Shown here: positions 43,477 to 52,557 of the stretch, piece after piece | Numbering within the stretch: position 1 is the first letter of the stretch | Layout of the letters: each line of letters begins with the position of its first letter | Assembly: GCA_902794095.1 (NCBI GenBank) | Contig: CADBFZ010000003.1 | Span: 186,001 to 250,000, forward strand | Length of the DNA stretch: 64,000 bases | From: an uncultured Lachnospiraceae bacterium | GTDB taxonomy: Bacteria > Bacillota > Clostridia > Lachnospirales > Lachnospiraceae | Direction of reading: 5' to 3' | Translations under genes and position numbers: made by a program | The notes under the pieces: model-generated | Database searches by the model: none | Told to the model about the DNA's origin: nothing | What the model saw: the letters and a program-made list of their open reading frames with translations, nothing else

Positions 43477-44382
43477 ATGATCGAGATCAAAGGAATAAGC
43501 AAAAAATATGACGATATAGAAGCTCTTTCCGACGTTTCTTTCGAGATGCCCGAAGGCCAAGTATTCGGACTTGTCGGAACAAACGGAGCCGGTAAGAGTA
43601 CACTGCTCAGAAGTATCTGCGGTGTATGTAAGCCTGATGCAGGGGAGATTTTTATTGACGGCGAGCCGGTTTATGAGAATCCTTCCGCAAAGTCCAAGGT
43701 ATTTTTTATCTCGGACGACCAGTTTTATTTTCCCGGAGGGACACCTGAAGAGATGGCGGGCTATTATGCAACCATGTATCCCGCAACCTTCAACAAAGAA
43801 AGATTCGACAAGCTTATGGATGCGTTGTCACTGGACAGAAAGCGCAAAATCCACACCTTCTCAAAGGGTATGAAAAAGCAACTTTCAATTCTTCTGGGAA
43901 TTGCATCCGGTTGTAAGTATATCCTGTGCGATGAGACCTTTGACGGACTCGATCCGGTTGTAAGACAGGCAATCAAAAGGCTCTTTATCCATGACATGGA
44001 TAATTACGGAATCACCCCCATCATTGCATCACATAACCTCAGAGAGCTCGAAGATATCTGTGAATATGTTGCACTGCTTCATAAGGGCGGAGTAATCCTG
44101 TCCAAGGATCTCGGCGATATGAAGCTTGAGATATTTAAGGTTCAGGTCGTATTTAAGGATCAGGCTTCACTCGATGCCGTAAGGGCTAACTGCAAGGTCA
44201 TTGCCGAGGAACACAGAGGATCTCTTATCACACTTACGATCAGAGGTCTCAGGACTGAAGTTGAAGCAGTCATTACGTCTCAGCTTCCTATTTTCTACGA
44301 GGTTCTGCCTCTTACTCTTGAAGAAATCTTTATAAGTGAAACGGAGGTGCTGGGATATGACTTCGCAGAAATCACAAAATAA
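43477..44382 (+). CDS. ABC transporter ATPase (ABC-2 exporter, YtrB-like)
   Basis: The 301-residue ATPase has Walker A GTNGAGKST (about 34-42), signature FSKGMKKQLSI, Walker B ILCDETFDGLDP and H-loop ASHNL. Residues after about 215 form a C-terminal extension. The ILCDE shape differs slightly from the usual DEP motif, but the catalytic Glu is present. It overlaps the permease by 26 bases and would drive export by it. Confidence 0.92.
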   Translation: MIEIKGISKKYDDIEALSDVSFEMPEGQVFGLVGTNGAGKSTLLRSICGVCKPDAGEIFIDGEPVYENPSAKSKVFFISDDQFYFPGGTPEEMAGYYATMYPATFNKERFDKLMDALSLDRKRKIHTFSKGMKKQLSILLGIASGCKYILCDETFDGLDPVVRQAIKRLFIHDMDNYGITPIIASHNLRELEDICEYVALLHKGGVILSKDLGDMKLEIFKVQVVFKDQASLDAVRANCKVIAEEHRGSLITLTIRGLRTEVEAVITSQLPIFYEVLPLTLEEIFISETEVLGYDFAEITK

Positions 44383-46321
44383 GCTCACTCTACTCAAATT
44401 AATGAGAGAGGATTTGAAACACCGCAGATGGATGCTGGTTCTTTCCTCATTTGTTCAGCTCTTTTTTGGTCCCATAGCTGTGCTCTTTGGGTTCTCCGAA
44501 ATTGAGCAGCAGTATTATTATTCAATGGATGATCCCAATGGCGTGTACAAAGCCATGCTGAGTGCGGTTGCAAGAGTAACCAAGTCGTATCTTCCGCTTA
44601 TCATGATAGTAATTGCAATCGTGGGAGCACTCATCGTAGGTATCGGTGGATACAGACATCTGTTTAACAGGAAGATGACCGATATGGTCAATTCGTTACC
44701 TGTAACCAGAGGGAAGCAGTTTGACAGTATTTACTTTAACAACTGGCTTATCTGGCTTGTTCCTCAGGTACTTTCACTTATCCTTTGCATGGTCATCATG
44801 CTGGTTAAGGCTGCACCCTACGGCTTTAGTTCGATGATACTCACTTCCATGCTCTTTGTCCTCATCGGAGCTGCGCTTTGCTTTGCATGTATGATGCACC
44901 TGGTAATACTTGCGGTTGTTTTATCCGGAAGCATATTCAATGCACTTTTGAATGTTGTCTTTATCGGATTTGACTTGATCGTAATCTATTTCACTATAGA
45001 TCTGATGTGCACGGCATGCTTCGATACATATGTGCAGCTTCCGCTCTTTGCATCTGATATTTGCTGGATATCGGCACCTTCATCCGGCGCTTATTTCGGT
45101 GGACTGATTGCAAGAGGATTTTTCCTTCAGAGCGGCGAAGAAATTGCAGAAGTATTCGGATCCGTAACAGCATTTTATCTTGCGCTTGCTGCCACTATCA
45201 TCGTAGCTATAGTAAATCTTGTTATCGCATACAGCATTTACGTAAAAAGAAAGAGCGAAGATTCCGAAACCGGAATTTCCAACAAGATCTACGGATTATG
45301 CATACGCTGCGTCAACTCGGTTCTTGGCGGTCTTTTCATTGCCGAATTGATCAATGAATTGCTCTATATGAGAAACGGCTCGCTCAAGATATGGCAGATG
45401 TTCTTCGCAGCGGTTGCGAGTGCTGTCGTGTTCGGTGTCATTGATATGATCCACGGAAGATCGTTTAAAGGCTTTTTCTCACATTGGAAGCAGATGGTCG
45501 CAGTGGTTCTTGCTATGGAAGCTATACTTGTATCTTTCTTGTATGATATTACGGGATATGATAAGAGAATCATTTCGGAAAGCAGTATTGATACAGCAAT
45601 GGTCGAGGTGTATCTCTACGGAATGGGCTCTGACGGATCCAATTATATCAAGGATCCCGAAAGAGAAGGAATGCTCATAGATAAAGAAATCGTATACGGA
45701 TTTAACAGAGAAGATTATTACATAGAGATTCCGGTACATCTTGCATATAAGCTGATTACTGCCAGGAGAGTGCTCTGGAAGAATTATGAAAGATATATTT
45801 TCGATCCTGTTACCCGAAGTACCGAGGAGTATGTAGAAAACGGCAACAGATATTATTATGAGGACGTCAATATTGTTGCCGATAGAAAAGTAGGATTTGA
45901 TTTTGTCAGAAGCTATAACATATGTGACAAGGACGTGCTGGAAGAGCTTATAAATGTTCCGGGATTTATGGAGCAGGCATTCCCGTTCAGATCCGGAGAA
46001 CTGGGATATCCTCAGAGAATCTGGGTTACTGACAGAATGGGCAATCGCAGGGATATTGAAATCCCCCCCGAATTGATGGAGGAAGTCTTTGATACGAGCG
46101 TTCAGGATTTCAAAGATAATTATTCCTATGATTACATTGGAATGGTTGATAGAGACTTTGTATATTGTCTTGAGTGCGAATATTATATAGAAAATCGCTA
46201 TGCGGACGAGGAGGATGCATATTGGATAAACACCATGCAATTATACCTCAGCGAGGATGATGTTCGTACTATAGAATTACTTGATGAACTCGGATTCGAG
46301 GACTATAAGTACACCGGATGA
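44357..46321 (+). CDS. Large ABC-2 permease with C-terminal outer domain
   Basis: The 654-residue permease has about ten helices in two groups (residues about 20-310 and 320-400) and then a soluble C-terminal domain of about 240 residues rich in Tyr and acidic residues. This build matches the permeases found with YtrA-type GntR regulators; I recall the C-terminal domain being called DUF6449. ATG 44357, behind GGAGG and a weaker GGGA, is preferred to a GTG at 44336. It likely exports a lipid or peptide antibiotic under GntR control. Confidence 0.82.
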   Translation: MTSQKSQNKLTLLKLMREDLKHRRWMLVLSSFVQLFFGPIAVLFGFSEIEQQYYYSMDDPNGVYKAMLSAVARVTKSYLPLIMIVIAIVGALIVGIGGYRHLFNRKMTDMVNSLPVTRGKQFDSIYFNNWLIWLVPQVLSLILCMVIMLVKAAPYGFSSMILTSMLFVLIGAALCFACMMHLVILAVVLSGSIFNALLNVVFIGFDLIVIYFTIDLMCTACFDTYVQLPLFASDICWISAPSSGAYFGGLIARGFFLQSGEEIAEVFGSVTAFYLALAATIIVAIVNLVIAYSIYVKRKSEDSETGISNKIYGLCIRCVNSVLGGLFIAELINELLYMRNGSLKIWQMFFAAVASAVVFGVIDMIHGRSFKGFFSHWKQMVAVVLAMEAILVSFLYDITGYDKRIISESSIDTAMVEVYLYGMGSDGSNYIKDPEREGMLIDKEIVYGFNREDYYIEIPVHLAYKLITARRVLWKNYERYIFDPVTRSTEEYVENGNRYYYEDVNIVADRKVGFDFVRSYNICDKDVLEELINVPGFMEQAFPFRSGELGYPQRIWVTDRMGNRRDIEIPPELMEEVFDTSVQDFKDNYSYDYIGMVDRDFVYCLECEYYIENRYADEEDAYWINTMQLYLSEDDVRTIELLDELGFEDYKYTG

Positions 46322-46352
46322 CATGGATGAATATGGCCGGGGTTATCGATTT

Positions 46353-46380
46353 TTGACTTTTCGCTCCGATATCTTATAAT
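46353..46380 (+). promoter_or_regulatory. Promoter of the membrane-glycan gene chain
   Basis: TTGACT (46353-46358), 16-base spacer, TATAAT (46375-46380). The predicted start near 46387 gives a leader of about 30 bases before the ATG at 46418. Confidence 0.75.
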
Positions 46381-46417
46381 ATTTCTGCATACATATATTT
46401 GTAGAAAAACGTAGGAT

Positions 46418-47572
46418 ATGAAAGATATTGCCGCCGAAAAATCCAATAAGAATTCAGCCGCGATCGCAATAGTTTTATTGTCGGTCGCGGCTGTTTGTAT
46501 GCTCTTTTTTGCAAATATTTCGGTTCCTTTCATGATGGACGATTTCTGGTATTCGACCAATCTTGAAACCGGAGAGACTTTATCCGGTTTCGGGGACGTG
46601 ATCGAATCACAGATCTGGCATTATCTGAACTGGGGCGGAAGGTCAATTACCCATGCTTTTCTGCAATTATCCCTTATGAGCGGTGAGAGGTGTGCGGATG
46701 TAATCAACACCGTAATGACCGTCGTTTTAGCCTTGGAGATGAGCTTCATGGCAAAGCTTGTCAGTTCAAAGAAGGATACTGAAAAGTCATTAGGATTAGA
46801 AAAGGCTGTTCTTCCTTCGCTTATGCTTGGTCTTCTCATAGCCTGCTGTCCGAATTTCAGAATGAGCATGCTTTGGCAGGCAGGCTGCGCAAACTATGTT
46901 TATTCTTCGGTATGGATACTGGCATTTTTTATCGTATATATAAGGACTCTTGATTCGGAGAAAAAAGATCTACCTCTTACCGAACTGTTTATAATTCCCC
47001 TTGCGCTTATAACGGGATGGAGTACGGAAAACATGGGTCCTTCAGCTTTCCTTATCTCTGCAGCCATTACGTATTCCGCTGTTAAAAAGGACACGGTAAA
47101 GGGCAGGAGACTTCTTTGGATGGCGGAAGGTGTTCTCTTTGCGCTTGCAGGATCCGTCATATGCATCCTTGCTCCCGGCAATTTCGTCAGGAAAAGCGAT
47201 TCTGCGGATGACCTTGCACTGACTGTTCCCGACAGATTACTTCAGATGCTTAAGGGAGCAGGCTTATATCTGTTCCCCGTACTTATAATTCTGGCCGTAT
47301 CCGTAGTGTTATATAAGAAATATTCAGACGGTAAGTTTACAAAGGGATTTATATATCTGATTGCAGGCGCCGTTTTATCGTACGGAGCAATGATCGCATC
47401 TCCTCACTATCCCGACAGAGCTGCCTTCGGAACCTGCGTGTTAATCGAAGTCTGTGCGGCATCGCTTTTGATCGGAGCGGATGATAAGTCCGGGAAAAAG
47501 GCGATTAATATACTGGGCATTTTCTTACTGACTGCATCGATACTTGTTATGTATTCGGTGATCACATTATGA
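46418..47572 (+). CDS. DUF6056-like membrane protein
   Basis: The 384 residues contain about ten helices. After the first helix comes MMDDFWYSTN with an acidic pair, then HYLNWGGRSITHAFLQ, the phrase I associate with DUF6056 proteins, which look like GT-C glycosyltransferases of surface glycans. A TAGGA lies only one base from the ATG, so initiation may be weak. It opens a run of nine tightly linked genes; its stop overlaps the next start (ATGA). Confidence 0.75.
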   Translation: MKDIAAEKSNKNSAAIAIVLLSVAAVCMLFFANISVPFMMDDFWYSTNLETGETLSGFGDVIESQIWHYLNWGGRSITHAFLQLSLMSGERCADVINTVMTVVLALEMSFMAKLVSSKKDTEKSLGLEKAVLPSLMLGLLIACCPNFRMSMLWQAGCANYVYSSVWILAFFIVYIRTLDSEKKDLPLTELFIIPLALITGWSTENMGPSAFLISAAITYSAVKKDTVKGRRLLWMAEGVLFALAGSVICILAPGNFVRKSDSADDLALTVPDRLLQMLKGAGLYLFPVLIILAVSVVLYKKYSDGKFTKGFIYLIAGAVLSYGAMIASPHYPDRAAFGTCVLIEVCAASLLIGADDKSGKKAINILGIFLLTASILVMYSVITL

Positions 47573-48240
47573 TGAAAATTTTTGAAGATCAAAAATTTCA
47601 AAAAGGTTTTATCTTGGCAGGCGGTGCTGTAGTTACCGCCCCGGCCATTCTTGCGATACACGATACCGTAACCGCAACGGGAGCCGGGTATCTTCTATTC
47701 CTGAAGACGGGGATGATTTCAAGAATCGGATGGGATATTATCGCAGACCTTCTGGTTATCATCCTTAGTCTTGCATTTGTGATCGTTCCGGCTATTATCT
47801 GTAAGTCCGGAATTGAAGGAGCCGTACTGTTTTATCTTGCAAATGTTTCACTGACTCAGCTTGTTCGCCCTGATATTCTCATTACTTCTTTCATGGGAAG
47901 AGAAGGGGAAGGCGCGGAAGCAGCGCTTACCAAGCTTACGGGATATCTTCCCACGCTTTTGATCGCATTTGCGGTTACTCTGATAATCCGCATAGCTTCC
48001 GGAGAAGAGAAATTGTTATCCGGTAAGAAAGTTTTATATATTGTGATACCCGCACTCTTCTTAGGGCTGTCTATACCGGTATCTTCAATGTATGAGGTAT
48101 TCACATTCTGCGCGGGATATTCCGTGCTTTTACCCGCAGTGGGAAGGATGAAGGATATAAAGGAAGGAAAGCTTATTACGGCCTTTGTATTAATACTTGC
48201 CTCCATATGGAGACTGTATTTTGTTCTGGTTACGTATTAA
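47569..48240 (+). CDS. Small polytopic membrane protein, unknown family
   Basis: The 223 residues form six or seven helices with short loops and no recognisable motif. It overlaps the DUF6056-like gene by 4 bases (ATGA) and is probably a partner of that protein or a fragment-like helper of the same membrane complex. Its last codons carry the promoter elements of the following DUF6020-like gene. Confidence 0.65.
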   Translation: MMKIFEDQKFQKGFILAGGAVVTAPAILAIHDTVTATGAGYLLFLKTGMISRIGWDIIADLLVIILSLAFVIVPAIICKSGIEGAVLFYLANVSLTQLVRPDILITSFMGREGEGAEAALTKLTGYLPTLLIAFAVTLIIRIASGEEKLLSGKKVLYIVIPALFLGLSIPVSSMYEVFTFCAGYSVLLPAVGRMKDIKEGKLITAFVLILASIWRLYFVLVTY

Positions 48241-48248
48241 GCTATAAT
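48221..48248 (+). promoter_or_regulatory. Promoter inside the chain, on the DUF6020-like start
   Basis: TTGTTC (48221-48226), 16-base spacer, TATAAT (48243-48248). The ATG at 48256 lies 7 bases after the -10 box, so the mRNA should begin at or next to the start codon. Confidence 0.6.
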
Positions 48249-48255
48249 CTGTGTT

Positions 48256-50082
48256 ATGAAAATCAATGCAAAGATCAAATTGAATAATACGACCGTAATG
48301 ACTGCCGCATTTTCGGCATTTGCATTTCTCGGACTTTATAAGACTGTTAAGGATGCGGGATATTTGTGGACAGCATGGCCTTTCTTTTCACTTATCGTTC
48401 TTTTAATGATCGTCTTTGCTGAGTATGCAACGGTTGCCCTTGTGGAAAAAGACGGCGATAAGTCAAAGAAGATATTTAAGTATTCTCTTATCTTCGGTAC
48501 TCTTTTCGGCATAGCAACCGATATGGGATATCAGTTTGCCGTATCCGAGATGACGGCTCCCGGCCTTAAGGGAAAAGCTGTGATAGTTCTTACCGGAATT
48601 CTCTCGTCGTTCCTTTATCTTCCAGTAATGTACAGAGTGTTCAGGCTTGCAGAAGGCCTTTATGATATCAGGGTTAAGAAGTTTTCGGTTAAAAAGCCCC
48701 GCCTTCTTATCCTTATTACCTGGCTTATCCTTGAGATAGCATGGCTTCCCGCATATCTTGCATATTATCCCGCCATCATGAGTTACGATTTCCATCGCCA
48801 GCTCGGTGAGGCTGCAAAGGGATATATCTGGTTCTATGAATATCAGCCCCTTGCCCATACATTCCTGATAAGGCAGTTTTATCTGCTGGGCGTTAATATG
48901 GGAAATCCCGCAAAGGGTATGGCTCTTTTTGCAATCCTGCAGAGCATGCTTCTTGCAGCATCTATCAGCCTTATCATTTATTACGTTCATGAGAAGACCG
49001 GTAAAGCACCTGCCATATTCTGGCTTGCATGCTTTGCACTTCTTCCTTTTAATCCCGTGCTTGCCATAAGCATGACCAAGGATATAATCTTTACCGCATT
49101 CTTTGTGATGATCATGGTTATCATCGACAAGATGGGAAAGAAGCCTTCGATTCTTTTGTATGTTTTCTTTTTCCTGACGGGTATTGTGAACATACTCTTC
49201 AGAAGTAATGCCATGTATGCTCTTATCTTCCTGGTTCCTGCATTTGCGATAACGGGCAAGGATATGAAGAAGAGAATCTTAACCGCAGCCCTTGCGCTTG
49301 TGATGGTTATAGCCGGAGCGGGCAGCAAGACTCTTATCAGGACAACAATGAATGCAATCCACGGAGCTTCCATTGAGATGTATTCGGTTCCCATCATGCA
49401 GATGGTAAGAGTCGTAAACAGGCAGGGAGACAATCTTACTCCCGAACAGAGTGAGATACTTCATCGCTATATCTCGGATGACAGCTGGGGAGATTATTTT
49501 GCACCCATCGCAGACAGCTTCAAGTCAGTTGCGGCAAGGGATAGAAACGACGAGTGGACCACCGATCACGGCAGACTTTTGAAAGATTACATCAAGATCG
49601 GAAAGGCATATCCCAACGATTATATCGATGCATTCTTAGGACTTACCATAGGCTATTGGTTTACCGAGGATAAGTCACATGCGGAGATGCTCGGAGTGGG
49701 AGATGATACCGATCTGGGACTTTTATATACATTCAACGCATCCTATAACGACGCTGTTCCCGACGGAATTCCTTCAAGGTCATACCTTCCTAAGGTGGAG
49801 GCCTGGTATTCCCATGTGGTTAACGGAAATGCATATTACAACTGGCCGGTGGTTTCACAGCTTATGAAGCCTGCAGTTTATTTCTGGCTGTTTGTACTCA
49901 GCATATTCGTATGTATCTATAAGAGAAAAAAAGAAGGCATCGTACTCTTGGCATACCCGATCTTCTACATGCTTACGATGCTGCTTGGTCCTTGCGTAAA
50001 CTTCAGATACATGTATCCTTTTATCGCAGTTGTTCCCATGCTGCTTGCGTTTGCATTTTCTAAAACGGAGGAAGTTAAGTGA
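48256..50082 (+). CDS. DUF6020-like polytopic membrane protein (GT-C-like)
   Basis: The 608-residue protein has a dozen helices. AYYPAIMSYDFHRQLGEA, YQPLAHTFLIRQ, LAISMTKDIIFTAFF and the C-terminal LGPCVNFRYMYPF line up with the protein at 3688-5355, so the two are paralogues. The central outer loop (about 395-500) is larger here. No Shine-Dalgarno site is present; the start codon lies just downstream of a -10 element. Its end overlaps the next gene by 4 bases. A role in glycosylating a surface polymer is inferred. Confidence 0.74.
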   Translation: MKINAKIKLNNTTVMTAAFSAFAFLGLYKTVKDAGYLWTAWPFFSLIVLLMIVFAEYATVALVEKDGDKSKKIFKYSLIFGTLFGIATDMGYQFAVSEMTAPGLKGKAVIVLTGILSSFLYLPVMYRVFRLAEGLYDIRVKKFSVKKPRLLILITWLILEIAWLPAYLAYYPAIMSYDFHRQLGEAAKGYIWFYEYQPLAHTFLIRQFYLLGVNMGNPAKGMALFAILQSMLLAASISLIIYYVHEKTGKAPAIFWLACFALLPFNPVLAISMTKDIIFTAFFVMIMVIIDKMGKKPSILLYVFFFLTGIVNILFRSNAMYALIFLVPAFAITGKDMKKRILTAALALVMVIAGAGSKTLIRTTMNAIHGASIEMYSVPIMQMVRVVNRQGDNLTPEQSEILHRYISDDSWGDYFAPIADSFKSVAARDRNDEWTTDHGRLLKDYIKIGKAYPNDYIDAFLGLTIGYWFTEDKSHAEMLGVGDDTDLGLLYTFNASYNDAVPDGIPSRSYLPKVEAWYSHVVNGNAYYNWPVVSQLMKPAVYFWLFVLSIFVCIYKRKKEGIVLLAYPIFYMLTMLLGPCVNFRYMYPFIAVVPMLLAFAFSKTEEVK

Positions 50083-51800
50083 CGTCTTCTGACAAAAAAA
50101 GATCTTACATAGCCGGGTTTATAGTAATTGCCGGAGTACTGTTATCGTGCATTACTGCTTTATTTGGCTATGACATTCTTCCGGATTATCAGGATAAACT
50201 CTTCCATCTGCGCAGGCTTGCTGCTCTGTCACAGACTCTTAATTCAGGATATTTTCCCGCAAGAATATATTTCGTAATGAACGGCGGAACGGGTTATGCT
50301 CTGCCTGTTTTTTATCCCGACCTGTTTTTGTATGTTCCCGCATTTTTGGTTAATGCAGGAGTCCCTCTCGGTATCGCATACGATGTGTATGGTATCGGCA
50401 TCAATCTGATCACGGGAGTGGTGGCGTACCTTTCCGTAAAAGGAATTCTTAAAGGCGATAAGATCATCGCTGCCGTCATCAGCTTCGTATATGTACTTTC
50501 AGTTTACAGACTTACTGATGTTTATATCAGGGATGCCGTGGGTGAATACACCGCGATGGCATTTCTTCCCTTTGTTATCTACAGCTTTGTAAGGATCTAC
50601 AGGGAAGAGGCTTTTGATGAAGGATTCAAGGGTATCCTGAAGAACGCATCATATCTTGGTTTGTCCATGGCGATATTATCCGTGTCACACATTCTTACCA
50701 CAATGATGGCTGCGGGATTTTTATTTGTATCCGCGATATTACTTATCAAAAAGACCCTTAAGAAAAATGTGATCGTAACCCTTGTATTATCCGTTGTGAT
50801 ATTCCTTGGTCTTGCCGCATATAATCTTGTTCCCATGATCGACTACATGACATCGGACAGATATCTGGTAAATGAGTCATCAAATATAATGAGAGGTTTC
50901 TATCCGGGATGGAGGGACCTTCTTGAGATCATCCCTTCGGGAAGCGGATCGGGCATCGTATATGAGATGAAGATGCCTACTGCTGTAGGACCTGCTATCA
51001 CCGCAATCCTTGCCGCATGGTTTGTAAGAACTTTGATTCTGGTTTTGAAGAAAAAAACCGGCAAGCATTTCACCGCAGAACTTGTACTGTTTGTGATCAC
51101 GGGACTTTCTCTTTTTATATCAAGCAAGTACTTCCCCTGGACTAAGATCGAACAAAGCGGCGGAATACTCAGATCCGTATTTTGCAGCGTTCAGTTCTCA
51201 TGGAGATATCTGGGAACCGCGTCCGTATGTGCATGCATTCTCGGAGCATATCTGATAAGGGATATCTATGCTTCATCCAAAACTGCGGGTAAGGTTTTTG
51301 CGGGCCTGATCGTCATCATCGCAGTGATTCCGGGAATCATACTTCAGACAAGAGCATGCAGTGAAAACAACCACGTAAAAATCTCCAAAGGAGAAGAGAT
51401 CGGAATAGTAAGCGATGAATTATATTTCCCCGTTTCGTGGAACAGGGATGCGGTATACGATGAAAAGCCTGCAGCCGCAGGATGTGAAGTTGTTTCCTAT
51501 GCAAGGATCGGAGGGGACTGGCTTGTTGAAGTCAGAGATTCTTCGGAAGGATCTGTCATAGTATTTCCCGTAGTTTATTACAAGGGATATACCGCGCAGA
51601 CTGAAAACGGAGATAAGCTCTCTGTCATGCAGGGAACGGACGGAAGAGTAATGGTAGTTCTTCCCGCAGGATTAAACGGTCAGATCAAAATGGGATTTAA
51701 AGAACCGGCTCTTTGGAAATTTGCGGAGACCATCAGCCTTATAGCAATAGTATTTGTAAGTCTCTTACTCATAATCCGTAAAAAGACCGGAGGTGATTGA
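50079..51800 (+). CDS. PTPS-related/YfhO-like membrane glycosyltransferase family protein
   Basis: The 573-residue protein has about twelve helices. An early outer loop, DYQDKLFHLRRLAALSQTL followed by YFPARIYFVMNGGTGYALPVFYPDL (landmarks HLRRL, FPARI, GYALPVFYP), matches the '6-pyruvoyl-tetrahydropterin synthase-related' membrane family, which has a GT-C-like fold and no PTPS activity. A soluble outer part precedes the last helix. The start is a GTG overlapping the DUF6020-like stop. It is the third or fourth glycosyltransferase-like membrane protein of the chain. Confidence 0.75.
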   Translation: MTSSDKKRSYIAGFIVIAGVLLSCITALFGYDILPDYQDKLFHLRRLAALSQTLNSGYFPARIYFVMNGGTGYALPVFYPDLFLYVPAFLVNAGVPLGIAYDVYGIGINLITGVVAYLSVKGILKGDKIIAAVISFVYVLSVYRLTDVYIRDAVGEYTAMAFLPFVIYSFVRIYREEAFDEGFKGILKNASYLGLSMAILSVSHILTTMMAAGFLFVSAILLIKKTLKKNVIVTLVLSVVIFLGLAAYNLVPMIDYMTSDRYLVNESSNIMRGFYPGWRDLLEIIPSGSGSGIVYEMKMPTAVGPAITAILAAWFVRTLILVLKKKTGKHFTAELVLFVITGLSLFISSKYFPWTKIEQSGGILRSVFCSVQFSWRYLGTASVCACILGAYLIRDIYASSKTAGKVFAGLIVIIAVIPGIILQTRACSENNHVKISKGEEIGIVSDELYFPVSWNRDAVYDEKPAAAGCEVVSYARIGGDWLVEVRDSSEGSVIVFPVVYYKGYTAQTENGDKLSVMQGTDGRVMVVLPAGLNGQIKMGFKEPALWKFAETISLIAIVFVSLLLIIRKKTGGD

Positions 51801-52554
51801 TATCAGAATAATCATCACCGACATGAATGATACGTATCCCGAAGAAATGCCCGGACTTATCGGAGCAGAAAACGAAGAGATTATCCGCATTTCCATGAAA
51901 GATATCTCCGGCAGAAATATGTATTGTACCGATGAAGCATTTGAAGAGATTCGCGGAAGGCTGTCTGAAATTCCTTCACCCGAATCGGGAATACATTTTA
52001 TCGATACGGGCAACTATCATTACATGTCCCGAATCTATACTTCTTTTATAAATGTCAAATACGATCTGATCCTTTTTGATAATCACACCGACATGCAACA
52101 AGCCGGGTTCGGCGATATCTTAAGCTGCGGAAGCTGGGCAAGAGAAGCACTTGATAAAGATGAGAATCTAGGCAGTCTGTTTGTCTATGGACCTTCTGCC
52201 TTTGAAGAGGGCGGCGCAGAGTGCACTCTCAGTGCCGGTGGTAAAGAAATAACCGGAATGACATATCGCGGAAAAGGATATGAAGAAGGCTCCCATCCCA
52301 TATATCTGTCAGTTGATAAAGATATTCTTGATGATAGTTATTGCGTAACCAATTGGGATCAGGGAAGTCTGTCCTTAAATGAGTTGTGCGGTTTGATAGA
52401 AACTGCAGTAGCCGAAAGAAGCATCATCGGAGCAGATATATGCGGTGGAATATCCGAAAGCGATCCGGGATGCACGGGAGATGTGCTGAGAGAAAACACA
52501 TCCTCTGATTCCAAACTATATAAAACAATAAGTAAATTGATCGAGGGAAAATAA
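51793..52554 (+). CDS. Arginase-fold (ureohydrolase-like) protein, divergent
   Basis: The 253-residue protein has ureohydrolase-like metal motifs: GNYHY (His, in the place of GGDH), FDNHTDMQ (place of DAHxD) and SVDKDILDDS (place of S-x-DxDxxDP). All six metal-binding side chains appear to be present, but the substrate loop that in arginase and agmatinase reads PGTG is replaced by VTNWDQG. The reaction is therefore uncertain. The listed GTG start lies inside its own GGAGGTGA; the best-spaced in-frame codon is ATC 51802, or ATG 51823 would give a shorter form. It overlaps the membrane gene upstream by 8 bases. Confidence 0.78.
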   Translation: MIDIRIIITDMNDTYPEEMPGLIGAENEEIIRISMKDISGRNMYCTDEAFEEIRGRLSEIPSPESGIHFIDTGNYHYMSRIYTSFINVKYDLILFDNHTDMQQAGFGDILSCGSWAREALDKDENLGSLFVYGPSAFEEGGAECTLSAGGKEITGMTYRGKGYEEGSHPIYLSVDKDILDDSYCVTNWDQGSLSLNELCGLIETAVAERSIIGADICGGISESDPGCTGDVLRENTSSDSKLYKTISKLIEGK

Positions 52555-52557
52555 TAG

